A DNA stretch of 32,131 nucleotides. Origin: Chara braunii. Lineage: Eukaryota > Streptophyta > Charophyceae > Charales > Characeae. Each line of letters starts with the position of its first letter. The first letter of the stretch is position 1. Where the stretch lies: the NCBI GenBank assembly GCA_003427395.1, contig BFEA01000611.1, positions 188,874 to 221,004 of the forward strand, written 5' to 3'. Shown here in pieces: positions 1 through 10,052 of this stretch. A program made the position numbers and the translations under genes. The notes below the pieces were generated by a model. The model had not been told where the DNA came from. It ran no database searches and was given only the letters and a program-made list of their open reading frames with translations.

Positions 1-180
1 ACTCTACTTCACTCCACTCTACTTCACTCTACTTCACTTCACTCTACTCTACTCTCCTCCACTCCACTCTGCTCCACTTCACTCTCCCCCACTCCCGTCC
101 ACTTCACTCCACTTTTGTGCACTCCACTCTACTCCACTCTACTCCACTCTACTCCACTCCACTCCACTCTTCTCAACTCC
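1..180. repeat. Degenerate pentanucleotide satellite (ACTCY/ACTTC)n
   Basis: The first 180 bases are made almost only of five-base words such as ACTCC, ACTCT, ACTTC and CTACT, with occasional substitutions (for example around 85-120). This is a pyrimidine-rich pentamer array that begins before the window. It has no coding content. It is not a canonical plant telomere repeat (TTTAGGG), so I call it a minisatellite only. Confidence 0.9.
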
Positions 181-498
181 AGTTGAACAGGGGGAGTTGT
201 ACACCATTGTACCAAGTCTGGCTGGCAGCGCCTAGGGCACGCGCGCCGGAGAACAGAGATTCTTCGCGTCGCCACGTCACAGGTTGACGTGGCTTCACGC
301 TAGATCGAGGTAAGCAGGATAGCAGATGGGTGTAGGCCCGTTCAACGTAGACTGCTTCCTTGATTCCGCGACCAAGATTTTATAGTTGCCGTGGTAATGA
401 GTACAGTGAATAGCCTTGTGCATTGACTTTTGTCAACGTGTATGAAATCAGCGGAGGTTTTATCCCTGTGAAGGCAAAGTGGGCGTTGAAGGGTGATA
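181..498. other. Unassigned non-coding spacer
   Basis: This single-copy-looking sequence lies between the pentamer array and the first MITE. Every frame carries stops and I recognise no RNA gene or transposon end. The TA at 497-498 is the left target duplication of the MITE. Confidence 0.5.
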
Positions 499-1020
499 CA
501 ATAGAAAAATTCCCATGAGAAATGAAAGTTGAAAAAACATTCCATAAAAAAAAAATCCTTCATATTTATAAATTATCATTCCAATGTTTGTCCAATTCTA
601 AAATTTTCAATTTAATTTGATAAGTTCCCGTCTAAATATGAGCTTTCCCTTCCAACTACATCTATTTGTTCAAGATGGAATGAAAGTCTGGACGAGTTTA
701 TGAAATGTTTTAATTAGACTTTTATTCTATTACAACAAATATCGTCTAATTTAGATTGGATTAACCTATTTATGAATGAGAATCCTTACTTAGAATGACA
801 GTCCAATTAAAATATTTCATGAACTCATCCAGACTTTCATTCCATCTCTAGCATGCAGTTCAAATAAGAAGGGATACCCCATTCTTGGAAGGAAAGTTTT
901 CAAGTAAGACGAAAAATTTTAAAATTGAAATTACATTTTTTAAGATGGAATAAAAATTTAGAATTTAAAATGTAATTTTACTCTAGAATTATTATTTAAT
1001 TCTGGAAAAAATTTCTGTTG
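499..1020. mobile_element. Palindromic MITE, copy 1 (522 bp, TA target duplication)
   Basis: Non-autonomous foldback element. It starts CAATAGAAAAATTCCCA and ends with TTTCTGTTG, so the ends are imperfect inverted repeats. It is flanked by TA on both sides (497-498 and 1021-1022). The interior is a long imperfect palindrome: the arm near 674-720 (GATGGAATGAAAGTCTGGAC) is repeated in inverse near 803-846. A second copy of exactly the same length lies at 14803-15324. No transposase is encoded. A TA duplication would suit a Tc1/mariner-type source, but the second copy has AA instead, so the superfamily is uncertain. Confidence 0.85.
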
Positions 1021-1022
1021 TA

Positions 1023-2200
1023 CATCGATGGCAGAATTTTAATGCAGGGCATTGTATTACATGATTGTCAAAATATTGTTAAGTGCATCGGGAGGTGTTT
1101 TCTTCATGAAGGAGGAATGGTTGCTCGATGTTGACTACAACACATGAGCAAAAGATTGTAAGTGGTTTGTTTTCAAGGTGAAATAAAGCATCAACATCAG
1201 ATAGTCTCGCGATGGGTGGCGACACCAAGTCACAGATTGATGAGGTTCCAGGTTCATCTAGATGCTGAGTAGAAGGGGGTGAGTCGGTCTCCCACACTCT
1301 GGGTCTCGTCGATGTATGTGATCAGTGAACCAGATGTGAATCCATACCACTTTCTAGATCAACATTCTAAAATTTTGAGAAAATCTACTTTTATTTTTTG
1401 CCCTCAGTCGGCAGTTGAATGAATTCCATGTAAGATTTCTTATATCCGAAGAATTAGAACCGTCCACAGTCTCAGGCGTTGTTTTCAACGAATGTTAGTA
1501 AGGTAGAGTGGAGACAGCCTCGTGATGTCTGAATTGCAGGAGGTGTAGTTTCTGATTCTCCACTGCCTACATTAGCTATGATTGGCCAGTACTGGGGATT
1601 ACAAATATAAATTAGTTGTGTTTTTCGGATTTTGAGCAGTTGGCTTTATGGATCTGAGAGGTAAAAGGGGGGGGAACAACGATTAAGTCTATGCAAAATT
1701 CTCAAGGCGTCTGACCACTATTCAGAGTGTTGAACACGTGGATGCATAACAGCAAGGAAGAGAGAGGAATTTGACCTTCTGCTGCGCCATGTCATCAACA
1801 GGGACATCTGTACTGAACACTGTCTCACTAGAAGGAATGACAATTGAATCCAGTTAGATATAAATATTCCGATCGTTTTCTCCCAATGATTAGGTCAATG
1901 CTATTAGAAGACTGGGGAATAACAAATTAGTCGAAACTCTCTGGGATTTTGAGTGCCTGACCTTATAGAACCGACAAGACTAAAGGGGGGGGGGGGGGAG
2001 GCAGTGCTAAAGATTGTGTGGTGAGATAGGGAAACACGGGGGATCGCTACCTCAGTCCTGGGTGGTGAGACTAAACTCAATTGTGATCCGAATAGGGTAG
2101 GGCTCGCAGAAAATAGGGAGTAATGGTATTTAGGAAGAGAGGGTTCCGTTTGAGTTGAATTTATTGTTTTCTGGAAACAAAAGGTTGGAAGGCGGGAATA
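1023..2200. other. Unassigned AT-moderate non-coding stretch
   Basis: No continuous reading frame or known RNA gene is visible. It includes a G run of 14 or more bases at about 1985-1999. Its only possible role that I can see is the body of a decayed retrotransposed sequence whose 3' end is at about 2530. Confidence 0.4.
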
Positions 2201-2201
2201 G

Positions 2202-2414
2202 TGCTTAGGACTGTTGGAAAGGGCATTTGAGGGGGAATTGAAGGAGATAATTAACGATTCTGTGGAGGAGTTAAGCTGGAGAGAGGACTGTGTAAGTGAA
2301 CACATTGCTGATCTTGTAAGGAATGGTGAAAAACTACGAGAATCAGAGCTTTCAGCCATCACTTTGGAGCGGATTGAAGGACAATCTGGCTCAATGAAGG
2401 ATATCGATATCTGA
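2202..2414 (+). pseudogene. Orphan C-terminal coding fragment, unknown family
   Basis: An open frame follows the stop at 2199 and ends at TGA 2412-2414 (about 70 codons). It has a plausible composition: an acidic, helix-like peptide beginning LLERAFEGELKEIINDSVEE and ending MKDIDI. There is no ATG at its left end, so it reads as the tail of a longer protein. It is followed by a pyrimidine-rich stretch and then an A-rich tract at 2508-2530, the order expected for a 3' UTR and poly(A) of a reverse-transcribed mRNA or LINE. The family is not recognised and the frame could be chance. Confidence 0.3.
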
Positions 2415-2507
2415 GAAGGTGCGCTCCCTCCTCTCTATTTCGGACCTCCCCGAATCCTCATCTCTCTAAGTTCCCTCCCCTGCCTGTTTAGGGTCCAAGC
2501 CAACTTA

Positions 2508-2531
2508 AAAAAAAAAGGAAAAAAAAAAAAC
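2508..2531 (+). repeat. A-rich tract, possible retrotransposition poly(A) tail
   Basis: Two A runs interrupted by GG (positions 2508-2517 and 2520-2530). It lies about 95 bases after the stop codon of the orphan frame at 2202-2414. This fits the 3' tail of a LINE or processed copy on the plus strand, but no target duplication was located. Confidence 0.4.
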
Positions 2532-2904
2532 AACAGTCCAATCAAATATTCACAATCGTGATATAGGAATCTAGGAATCACATGAATTACAGGACGGGAT
2601 AAAAAATATAATCTATTTTAAGTTGTCTAATGAATCTGTATGATCAATGTCATGCCATGCTCCAATAGTGCTCAGGTGTAATTTAATCTCCATTGAGTTG
2701 CTATTAGGATAGATGTTCTTCACCCATTGAGTATAGGTTGGATGGTCAATGAGTAAAAGGAAGTACTAACCTGTTTGAGATATAGTCTTCCATATGGACT
2801 GCCTTGACCCCGGATGTATGAATGGTTGAGGAGTGTCTTGATGGATAGTGGGTGGAAGTAGTCACAAATCATTTCAACACTATTATCTGCTTACTCCTCA
2901 TTCA

Positions 2905-3068
2905 CACACAAGCGTACGCTCTCTCTTACACACACACAGGAACATTCACACAAATACACAAACACACACACATACACACAAACAATCCCACATACAAACA
3001 AACACACACACACTGTAGACGCACACACACACATACACACACACACGCACGCACATACACATACACCT
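2905..3068. repeat. (CA)n microsatellite, interrupted
   Basis: Dinucleotide CA repeat with TA, AA and GC interruptions. It gives spurious Thr/His-rich and Cys/Val-rich frames on the two strands. It lies about 100 bases upstream of the LINE-like ORF1. Confidence 0.95.
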
Positions 3069-3164
3069 CTCACAATGAAACTGAATTTCCGTCAGGCAAA
3101 AGGACCGGAATCAATGTTGTTTTACCAAGGGGCAATGCGACATGCAATGTTTAAGTAGATTGGT

Positions 3165-5105
3165 ATGTTGCCCTATGCTCGTCCGGGAGCGACAACAACC
3201 AGCCAAAATGCGGGTTGGCTCCCAGGGGGACTGTTAGGAAAGAAGGAAAAATTGTTGTCCACACAGGAAGATAATAGTCATGTGCCTTCTTCCTCTGGCT
3301 CAATGCAACAACTTGAAGGGAATGGTGAGTTGGGCCAATTGTCACATCATGCAGCCTCTGTTCCTGCATCCAGTCTGAACTCATTGGCTTCATCATCCAT
3401 GCACCCTGAGTGCTCAGCAAGAAAAAAGTCTACACAACCATATACCATTAGCAACACCAACAGTGAGAATATTGTCGTTGTACGGGACTTGATAATGCGT
3501 GAAAGGAGTGATTTGAATGATGAGGAAGTATTGACTGAAGATGAAAGGATCATGGAGGGAAAAAATCAGCCTCAACAAGCATTGCAGAGTACTACTAAAG
3601 GGGGGAGCACATCATCTCAGGATCTCAAGCAGCCTTCATAGACACAAAAAATGAAAGAATCCTTACAAAGTAAAACATTGAATATTCAGCGTCCTTCGAT
3701 TGATCCCTTCGGTTCCCCTCCAGAGGAACTGAAGGTTCCTCTCAGGAATTTGTCTTCAGCAAAGGCCTACTTTATCTCGCTCTCCCTCCTTCCATCTGAA
3801 CAACTGGTGATTGAGCAAGGGGGTAGGAAGACTCTGATGAAGCCTTATCCATCTGATAAGCTGACACAACGTGATTCAGTCTACACTAAACATGCCAGTA
3901 ACTGGATCTTCTATGATAATGGGGCCTATAGGTCAGTTAATGATAAAATCAAATTTATTTGTAAGAGACCGGAATCGTTGAGAGATAGGCATGAAGGAGT
4001 AAGAGAGTTCTTCCTAATCCAGCCAATTACCCCTACGGTCTTTACTGTGCTGAGCCTTTTTGACAAGGATAAGGTCAGAATGGACGAATGGAAGAAAATA
4101 TTATGGGATCAGTTTGAGGTCAGAATCTACCTATGGCTTCCTAAGAAAGTTGGCCCAGAGGAAAAGAGGGACCAACTGATGAAGGACTTCTACTGGGTCG
4201 AGTTCAGACACATCCCGATCGAAGTTCAGGGAACATTCATTCATGATTTTGGACAGCAATTTAAAATAGTGGACTTCATCAACCCGCTGCCATCGTACGT
4301 GGCGAAGAGGGATGACTATTTGATGTTGGCCCTAAACCTTCCTAAAGAACAACTGTTTTCACTGGATGATATCATCCCATTTAAAATGGGTGGTCAGGTC
4401 TATCAGATTCACACAGCACACAAATTCCGGCCCTGGTGTTTTAAGTGTAAGTCTTATGGTCACCTTCATACTGACTATGCATGCCCCCAACATCCCCAGC
4501 ATGCAATCCCCCCAGACCAGCGTCTCAAACGGGATCTGCAAAGGCCCAACAGATGGCTTCCAGCAGTATCTGCTTATGAGGGATGGGTCTATCGTGAGGA
4601 CCTGAATCAGGTGGGACAACCAGTGGGCCGACTTTGGGAAGGGAGGAGTGATTTTCACAAATCTCCCCGCCCGCCAGCAGACTGGCTCCCTCCTCAATCG
4701 CCTCCCCCCCAACCTCAACCCTTACCTCAAGTGGGAAAGACATCACAAAGCGGCCAAAACAGGCAGGGCCATGTGTCTGGAGTAAAAGTTCAGACAAAGA
4801 AAGGAGAAATACAAGGAGTCCAGAACATTGGTACTGGGGATTTTGAGGTGATGCAGTCAGGGATGGAGGTGGGGAACTGGAAAAATCTGCAACATAAAGG
4901 TTTAGCTACCCCACCATCCGGTAATGCGGAGAGGTCCTTGGGCCCGAAGGCGACAAACTACTACCTACCAAAAAATGGTACTGGGGGAGTTTCAGAATGC
5001 AGGGAGGTAAAAAAGAAGGGCGCAGTGAAACAAAAAGATGCCTCCCTCTCAAGCAACCAATTTGAGGCATCATATCAGAACACTGTTCTGACGAAGGAGA
5101 CTTAA
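3165..5105 (+). pseudogene. LINE-like ORF1 with zinc knuckle, one in-frame TAG
   Basis: Nucleic-acid-binding ORF1-type protein of a non-LTR retrotransposon. The frame opens at ATG 3165, directly after an in-frame TAG at 3156, and runs 646 codons to TAA 5103-5105. A single in-frame TAG at 3639-3641 divides it into 158 and 484 residues; the frame resumes at once with ATG 3651. The N-terminal part is Ser/Gln-rich and disordered. The next 260 residues look globular (FYWVEFRHIPIEVQGTFIHD and similar), like the DUF4283-type domain of plant LINE ORF1 proteins. A knuckle CFKCKSYGHLHTDYAC (C263, C266, H271, C278 of the second part) has spacing CX2CX4HX6C, not the usual X4 before the last Cys. A Pro-rich tail follows (PPQSPPPQPQPLPQ). 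No domain search was possible. It could also be a gag-like protein, but no LTR or protease is attached. Confidence 0.65.
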
Positions 5106-5106
5106 A

Positions 5107-6191
5107 GAAGGGGTGTAATGAGGAGTAAAGGAATGCAAATCAAGAATTGGGAAGAACAGACTCTGAATCTGAGGGGTTCCCGATGGATGTAGACTCTTTC
5201 AGGGATGTTTTCGGCTAAGAACCAATGGATGTTGAGTATGTTCAGCCCTGCGCTCCTCCCCCAGCGGTTCTGTCTACCGAGAACTTTGATTTTACTGTCT
5301 CTCTGGATGTGAAATTTGTTGCCCTCCAAATAGCAGATTGGTTGATGTACAATCTGAAGAATCAACACTCCAATTTGGCCAACATTTATTGGCCTCAAAT
5401 CTTTGAAGATTTAATCTTGATGGTGGGAAGTAGTAAAAGTTTTGAAATAATTCTGCTTCAAGGCCCCCCACCGGGTGTTACCTGGGATGATGTTTGTGTC
5501 AAATTATTGTCAATAGTCTCCACTAGGTTTAATCACACACTCTAGAGGAGAACAGCTAACCTACCTAGCCTACAAAATCGCTTTCAGCCCCGAGTGTTGC
5601 AGGGGGAAGAGGATGGGGTTACTGAGCAGCATCAACAAGTGATTATCACTCCTGCAGTTGGTCCCATGAAAGGAGAATCATCTCAATCTCTTGGACCAGC
5701 ACACGGTCAGTCTCATCAAGGGGAAGAGAATACTGATGAACAGTTCCCAGCTTCGGAGAATCAACAAAGCAAACAGCCAATGGGTTTGGAGGAGGGAGTT
5801 TTTCCCCCTTCCCCCTCCTCCCACAAACGGTCTCGTTTTTTATCGAACCCTAGTGGTAATGAGGATCATCATTGCTTCAAAGTTGTGATCTCTGAGCTCA
5901 TGGGGGGAAAAAAAAATTTGTAGCTTCCAGGGGACAACAGACTGCTGGTTCATGTAAGCATAGTCAAGGGCTGTTAGAGTGGGATTTTGAGACTCGTAAG
6001 TCCCACGAATCTTATGGGCCTCAGGAGTCTCATGGGTCTCAAAAGCCTCAAGAATTACGTAAACCACAAGGACTACTTGGGGATGACAATCAACTTTCCT
6101 TGTTTCCTACTGCTGTTGGTGCTATGATGTTTCAAGCATTACCACAGTGTTATGGTGTGTGTAAGTTTTCTCGTCAGATGGTGAAGGGCGT
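5107..6191 (+). pseudogene. Continuation of the LINE coding region, frameshifted and interrupted by an LTR
   Basis: After the stop at 5105 coding continues in another frame. That frame has in-frame stops at 5216-5218 (TAA) and 5543-5545 (TAG), and reads for example PPAVLSTENFDFTVSLDVKF and later KGESSQSLGPAHGQSHQGEE. It ends at TAG 5921-5923, just after a G6A9 run. From 5923 the next frame stays open (RGQQTAGSCKHSQGLLEWDF ... VGAMMFQALPQCYG) up to 6191, where the LTR sequence starting TGTCAC takes over. This pattern fits a decaying ORF with a homopolymer frameshift, then disruption by insertion. No endonuclease or reverse transcriptase motif is reached before the break. The short Ser-His-Gln-rich repeat near 5985-6060 (CCTCAGGAGTCTCATGGG type) is part of this frame. 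Confidence 0.5.
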
Positions 6192-6360
6192 TGTCACTCT
6201 CGGCGGTCCCGCACCCTGCTAGGGAGCGCTGAACCTCACGGTCGTGTCACACAAAATTTATTTCTTGAAGAACAACTGGTCACCACTCCGACCGTGCGCG
6301 CCGACTATACCTCTCACGATGCCCCACGACAGATCGGGGCGTCGCGAGGTACAACTCACC
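6192..6360 (-). mobile_element. LTR end (left copy), outer edge of a minus-oriented LTR element
   Basis: Starts TGTCACTCTCGGCGGTCCCG and matches the sequence at 30213 over about 120 bases (GCACCCTGCTRGGGAGCGCT, TTTCTTGAAGAACAACTGGT). It also matches the reverse complement of 30360-30478 over a somewhat longer stretch, including ATACCTCTCAC and TCGCGAGGTACAAC. An internal hairpin pairs CGATGCCCC with GGGGCGTCG, closed by ACCTC/GAGGT. Because the 30213 copy has a primer-binding site beside its TG end, this end corresponds to the U5 side of an LTR read on the minus strand. The other end of this LTR could not be located, so only the confidently shared part is given. Confidence 0.6.
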
Positions 6361-6800
6361 TCTACCCGAGGGGTTGTCACCACCCTCTAGTAGGTGTATC
6401 CTTGCTGAGCTACCGGTCCACGTGCGAAGGCTTTTACATGCCTTTGTAGAGGTAAGTCGACCGAGGGCGTTTTCTCGATCGTCGTAGCATAGGTATACGC
6501 GCGGTTGAACGCCTAAGACTGACCCGTTTACGTGTCGGTCATCGGGGTGCTGATCTCCTGGACTGACTCACTATTTAGTTCGACTCGATTGACGATCTCT
6601 CGCACATACATTACTCTGACCTACTTGTACTTGACCAATTATATAAGTTATTTAAGTTTTCCCAAATCAATACGTACATGAAAAATATAGTTCAAAGGTT
6701 GAGACTGAAAGACAAGGAAATGTCTTTTACATTTTTACACAAACAGAGGCAAACATCAGAATGAACGAAACTTTGACTTTTGAAAGATAAAACAATCAAT
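6361..6800. other. Probable remainder of the left LTR, non-coding
   Basis: The GC-rich part to about 6600 continues directly from the LTR end, then composition turns AT-rich. Short foldbacks are present. There is no frame of interest and no clear CA end followed by a polypyrimidine (reverse PPT) junction, so the LTR boundary is undefined. Confidence 0.3.
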
Positions 6801-6807
6801 CGACTTT

Positions 6808-6930
6808 TGGCCTTTCAATAAGCATCACAAATTAAAGTAGGCTCATGGCCTTTCAAAACATGCGTCAAAAGTAAAAGATAGGTTTGTGGCCTTTTAAAGA
6901 AAAATGACATGAATAAGACTCTTTCGTCTT
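6808..6930. repeat. Short tandem repeat, three units of about 40 bp
   Basis: The word TGGCCTTTYAA recurs at 6808, 6846 and 6887 (spacing 38 and 41), with similar A-rich flanks (AAAGTARGCTC, AAAGATAGGTT). Three diverged units, no coding potential. Confidence 0.6.
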
Positions 6931-7538
6931 TGTCAATTGTCCTAATCTAGTCAACATAAAGAGGTAAAAGTCGAAAATCCAAACCAAATGTAAAAATGTT
7001 ACGAGTCGACGAAATGTCTGAGTCGAGGCTCAGGTAAGCATAAACAATGCGAGTTGAGTGAATTGCACGTGGTTGGTCGTCTTACTGACCTGCAAACAAG
7101 TGTCAATCACATTACACAATCCTAGCAGAGTCAACCATTCATTCACTCCTATATACATTACATTTACACTTTGAAACCCCTCAGTCGGACATTCCCTTTT
7201 CGACTCAGTTATTCAAGGACCTCTTTTGACCAAACGCAGACCTTTCAGACACTGACTCGAAAATCAGAAATGTCATTTAGTTCAAGGGTTGATGCAAAGT
7301 GTGGGTGTAGAGGATGGGTGAGGGTCGAGTTGGCGAACCAACCTTTTACCATAAGGCAACAACATGCAGTCATGTACAATGTACAGACTCATAACAAGTC
7401 TCCTTGATTAAAATGACCTTCAAATGTACACAGCTCACAAGATCTCAACACCTCCCTCATTATCGACATGACCGTATATAAATTCGAACATGATGAACTT
7501 CAATTCTAACGGAGAACTATGATATAGTCTGATCAAAT
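6931..7538. other. AT-rich non-coding stretch with short foldbacks
   Basis: No RNA gene or protein frame was recognised. The open frame at 7171-7407 starts without ATG support and has no family resemblance, so I do not call it a gene. Confidence 0.4.
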
Positions 7539-7799
7539 GTAAGTATGAAGTAAGAAGACCCTCACAAGAGCCTTCATCTCATACTTACTGGCTTGTATGG
7601 ATTCGATCGAGTAGTAGGATGACTCGGACATTAGTATCCTATTACTGTCTTAGTCCAACTGGTTTAGACTAAGGCAGACCATGGGATGACCCGCACAGGG
7701 GTACCCCACTTTTAGTCTGTCAACTTTACAATCTAAGATATGTATGTATTTACAAACGAGTAATAAGATGTCCCTCACACATGAGCCTTATCCTATTAC
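7539..7799. repeat. Cluster of four to five strong hairpins (CTC-ACAnn-GAG family)
   Basis: Hairpin A has a perfect 10-bp outer stem, GTAAGTATGA (7539-7548) with TCATACTTAC (7579-7588), then GAAG/CTTC and an apical CTC-ACAA-GAG. Hairpin B pairs 7610-7621 with 7635-7646 (12 bp, two G-T pairs). Hairpin C pairs GTCTTAGTC (7647-7655) with GACTAAGGC (7667-7675). Hairpin D has TGGG (7682-7685) with CCCA (7705-7708). The last has GTAATA (7760-7765) with TATTAC (7794-7799) and again CTC-ACACAT-GAG inside. Two units share the apical motif with different outer stems. Confidence 0.65.
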
Positions 7800-7884
7800 C
7801 CATTCTACATCCATACATCAATCAACTACAAAGTAACAGTGAGTCAGTAAAAATAAGGTGTATAGGATAAAAATGAGAAAGGAC

Positions 7885-8025
7885 TTTGTTCGTCTTCTTA
7901 TTTCGTGCCTTTATTCTCCTTTTCTCATTCTCCTCACCCTTTTTCCTTATCTCCTTCTTCACTCTTCCTTTCTACCTTCTTCTTTTTTTTTCTTCTCTTT
8001 ACCCTTTTCATTTTCTTTTTCCTAG
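7885..8025. repeat. Polypyrimidine tract
   Basis: About 140 bases nearly all C and T (TTCTCC, CTTCTT, TTTTTTTTC words). On the minus strand it is purine-rich. It could be a polypurine tract relic of the minus-oriented LTR element or simply a decayed microsatellite; the sequence does not decide. Confidence 0.6.
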
Positions 8026-8175
8026 ATGACTTTGTGTGCAATTATACTTGCTCTAGGTCAGCGTGCACAAAGCCGACAATGGTTGTAACTAGGTACGGGT
8101 TCACATGCACATGTCGGATTGTACTGACAATCAAATCAGAACAAACGGTGTAGTTAATGAATAGTAACAACAACA

Positions 8176-8265
8176 AATAACAATAATAATAATAATAAAT
8201 AATAATAATAATAATAATAAATAATAATAATAACAATAATAATAATTATAATAATAATTATAATA
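8176..8265. repeat. (TAA)n microsatellite
   Basis: AAT/TAA trinucleotide repeats with AAC and ATT interruptions. It marks the left border of copy A of the 500-bp repeat. Confidence 0.95.
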
Positions 8266-8658
8266 ATGCAAGTAATATGAGTAATCGCGGTACACAGAAG
8301 ACTAAGTTGCAATTAATCATGCAGAAGTCCAGATAGTCATGTAACTAGTAGAGAGTTGAAATGCACCAAGGTATCATCCAAATAAGAACGATATAGCGAC
8401 CTCATGAGCCAATATTCAAACCCTCAGGCCACATTAATGTAGTATCCAATACTTCTCTTCTTTGCCTGGCGTCCAGCGCCCAGTCTGCACTACACCTATC
8501 CTACTACAGCCGCATCCACGCGACATACTCACTTAGACTTCGAAGACCAATGTACATGACGTCCACTCCACAACCGGCCTTCTTCATGCATGAGGTACGT
8601 ATCTCGTCTCCTCTCATCAGACCCAATCCACCCATACATTATAACTGGGATTAAGACA
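8266..8658 (+). repeat. (TAA)n-flanked repeat, copy A
   Basis: Aligns with 10541-10998 over its whole length, from TGCAAGTAATATGAGT through GAAGACCAATGTACATGAC and GAGGTACGTATCTCGTC to ATTATAACTGGGATTAA. Copies look roughly 65-75 percent identical by eye. All contain an AG-GTACGT or AG-GTATGT word that looks like a plant 5' splice site. No coding frame is conserved between copies. It is probably an old dispersed element or a segmental duplicate. Confidence 0.7.
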
Positions 8659-8674
8659 CGATGATAATAATAAC

Positions 8675-8717
<43 letters not shown>

Positions 8718-8740
8718 TAATGATAATAATAATAATAACA
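8659..8740. repeat. (TAA)n microsatellite
   Basis: AAT repeat directly after ATTATAACTGGGATTAAGACACG, the same right border seen in copy B. It forms the right edge of copy A. Confidence 0.95.
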
Positions 8741-9270
8741 AAATAATTAAAACGGTTTTTCACCTTTCCAGTAGCAGATGCAGATCCCAGGCTCGATCCC
8801 TAGATCTTATGCAACTGTGTACAGTATCAAGCCGACTCCGAGTGTGTTTGAACCCGTGACTTGTGTTTTAGTTGTTGAATGTTGTCTGTTGTAGGTCTAT
8901 GTAGCTGTCGGAGTTCCATCTGTAGGTCTGTCGAATAGGGGTCATAGCTGTGTAGGGGTCGTAGTTGCTCCTGTCCTGAAAGGTCAAGGTCGTAGCTGCT
9001 ACAGACCCAAAAAGACCAAGTCTAAAGACTTCCGGAAGGTCCGGAAGTGGATTTTCAAGTGTTACTCACGTTAGACCAGAGGCAAGCGGGCAAGTGGGCA
9101 GTCCAACTGTGTCAAGTCAACAGTACCCAGTCCCAGTCCCACTTTGTCCAATCAGCAGGTAGCATGTGGGACTGTCTGCACCAAGGGCCCAGTGAGGTCG
9201 CTGCTGCAGCAGACACCATTGCGTGTGCTGCTATTATCATTGCTAACACGTGCCCGACTCCTACTACTAC
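8741..9270. other. Unassigned spacer
   Basis: A GTAGCTGT/GTAGGTCTGT-rich stretch (8870-9000) looks like decayed short repeats. The 10-bp palindrome CTTCCGGAAG lies near 9029. No gene was recognised. Confidence 0.4.
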
Positions 9271-9274
9271 CTCC

Positions 9275-9420
9275 GTGTCTGTCTGTCAGTCTGTTTTGTT
9301 TGTCTGTCTATCTGTCTATATGTCTTTCTCTATGTCAGTCTGTCTGTTTGTGTTTGTTGCTGCCTGTCAATTTGTCTGTTTGTTGTTGTTTTGTGTTTGT
9401 CTCTCTGTGTGTAGGCAGGT
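9275..9420. repeat. Degenerate (GTCT)n repeat
   Basis: Tetranucleotide GTCT and variants (GTCTGTCTGT, TCTATATGTC) with interruptions. Cys/Val/Ser-rich frames across it are artefacts. Confidence 0.85.
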
Positions 9421-9686
9421 ATCCGGACAGCAGCAAGACCAACCGGAAGTCTGCAACTTTACACAATCCAGACCCTCGGTTGTAAGTCAATCTGTATGAT
9501 TGTGGGAGGGACCTGAGACCGGATAGCCTTTGTCAAATACTGCATAAGGCTGGGCCTCCGGGCGATCAACATTTAGTCTTGCTATGTTGCCTTAACGCCG
9601 ACTTGACGTTGGTTGTGCGCTGGTACTGCGGACGATGCCGGACTGTGGCAGCATGCCGACGCTGTTTATTTTGTGCACCAAGCATT

Positions 9687-10052
9687 GCTGATGAGGTGCA
9701 TCCCACTGATCTACATTGCTGATGTCGTGCATGCCACCTGTTGACCTTGCTGACGTGGCATTGGCCACTCTGTCTACATACTGATGTGGTGCAGGCCACT
9801 TGTCTCTGCTGCTGTGGCGCTGCCGCCTGTCTCGGCAGCTGACGTGGCATTGGCCACGCTGTCTACAGCGTTGTTGTGGCGCAAGCCACTTATCTCTGCT
9901 GCTGATGTGACCTGCCACTGGTCTACACCGCGGCTATGGCGCAGGCCATCTGCCTACCTGCTGAAGTGGCACATGCCACTTATCCATATTGCTGATGTGG
10001 CATTGCCACTGGTTCATATTGCTGACATGGCAGTAGCCACGCTGTCTACATG
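9687..10052. repeat. Minisatellite of about 12 units (~30 bp), each with a GTGGC/GCCAC foldback
   Basis: Units begin GCTGAYGTGGC and end in GTCTACATT-like words. Most contain a five-base stem with a four-base loop, such as GTGGC-ATTG-GCCAC (twice), GTGGC-GCAA-GCCAC and GTGGC-ACAT-GCCAC. One unit near 9940 has ATGGC-GCAG-GCCAT, a paired change of the closing base pair. A weaker extra unit may start near 9640. Frames in it are repeat translations. Confidence 0.85.

Noticed and set aside
1-180. Telomeric or subtelomeric repeat
   Set aside because: The pentamers ACTCC/ACTCT/ACTTC do not match known telomere units, and nothing else marks a chromosome end.
9687-9730. Hammerhead ribozyme (CTGATGAG word)
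   Set aside because: The conserved GAAA and the third stem are missing; the word belongs to the GTGGC minisatellite.
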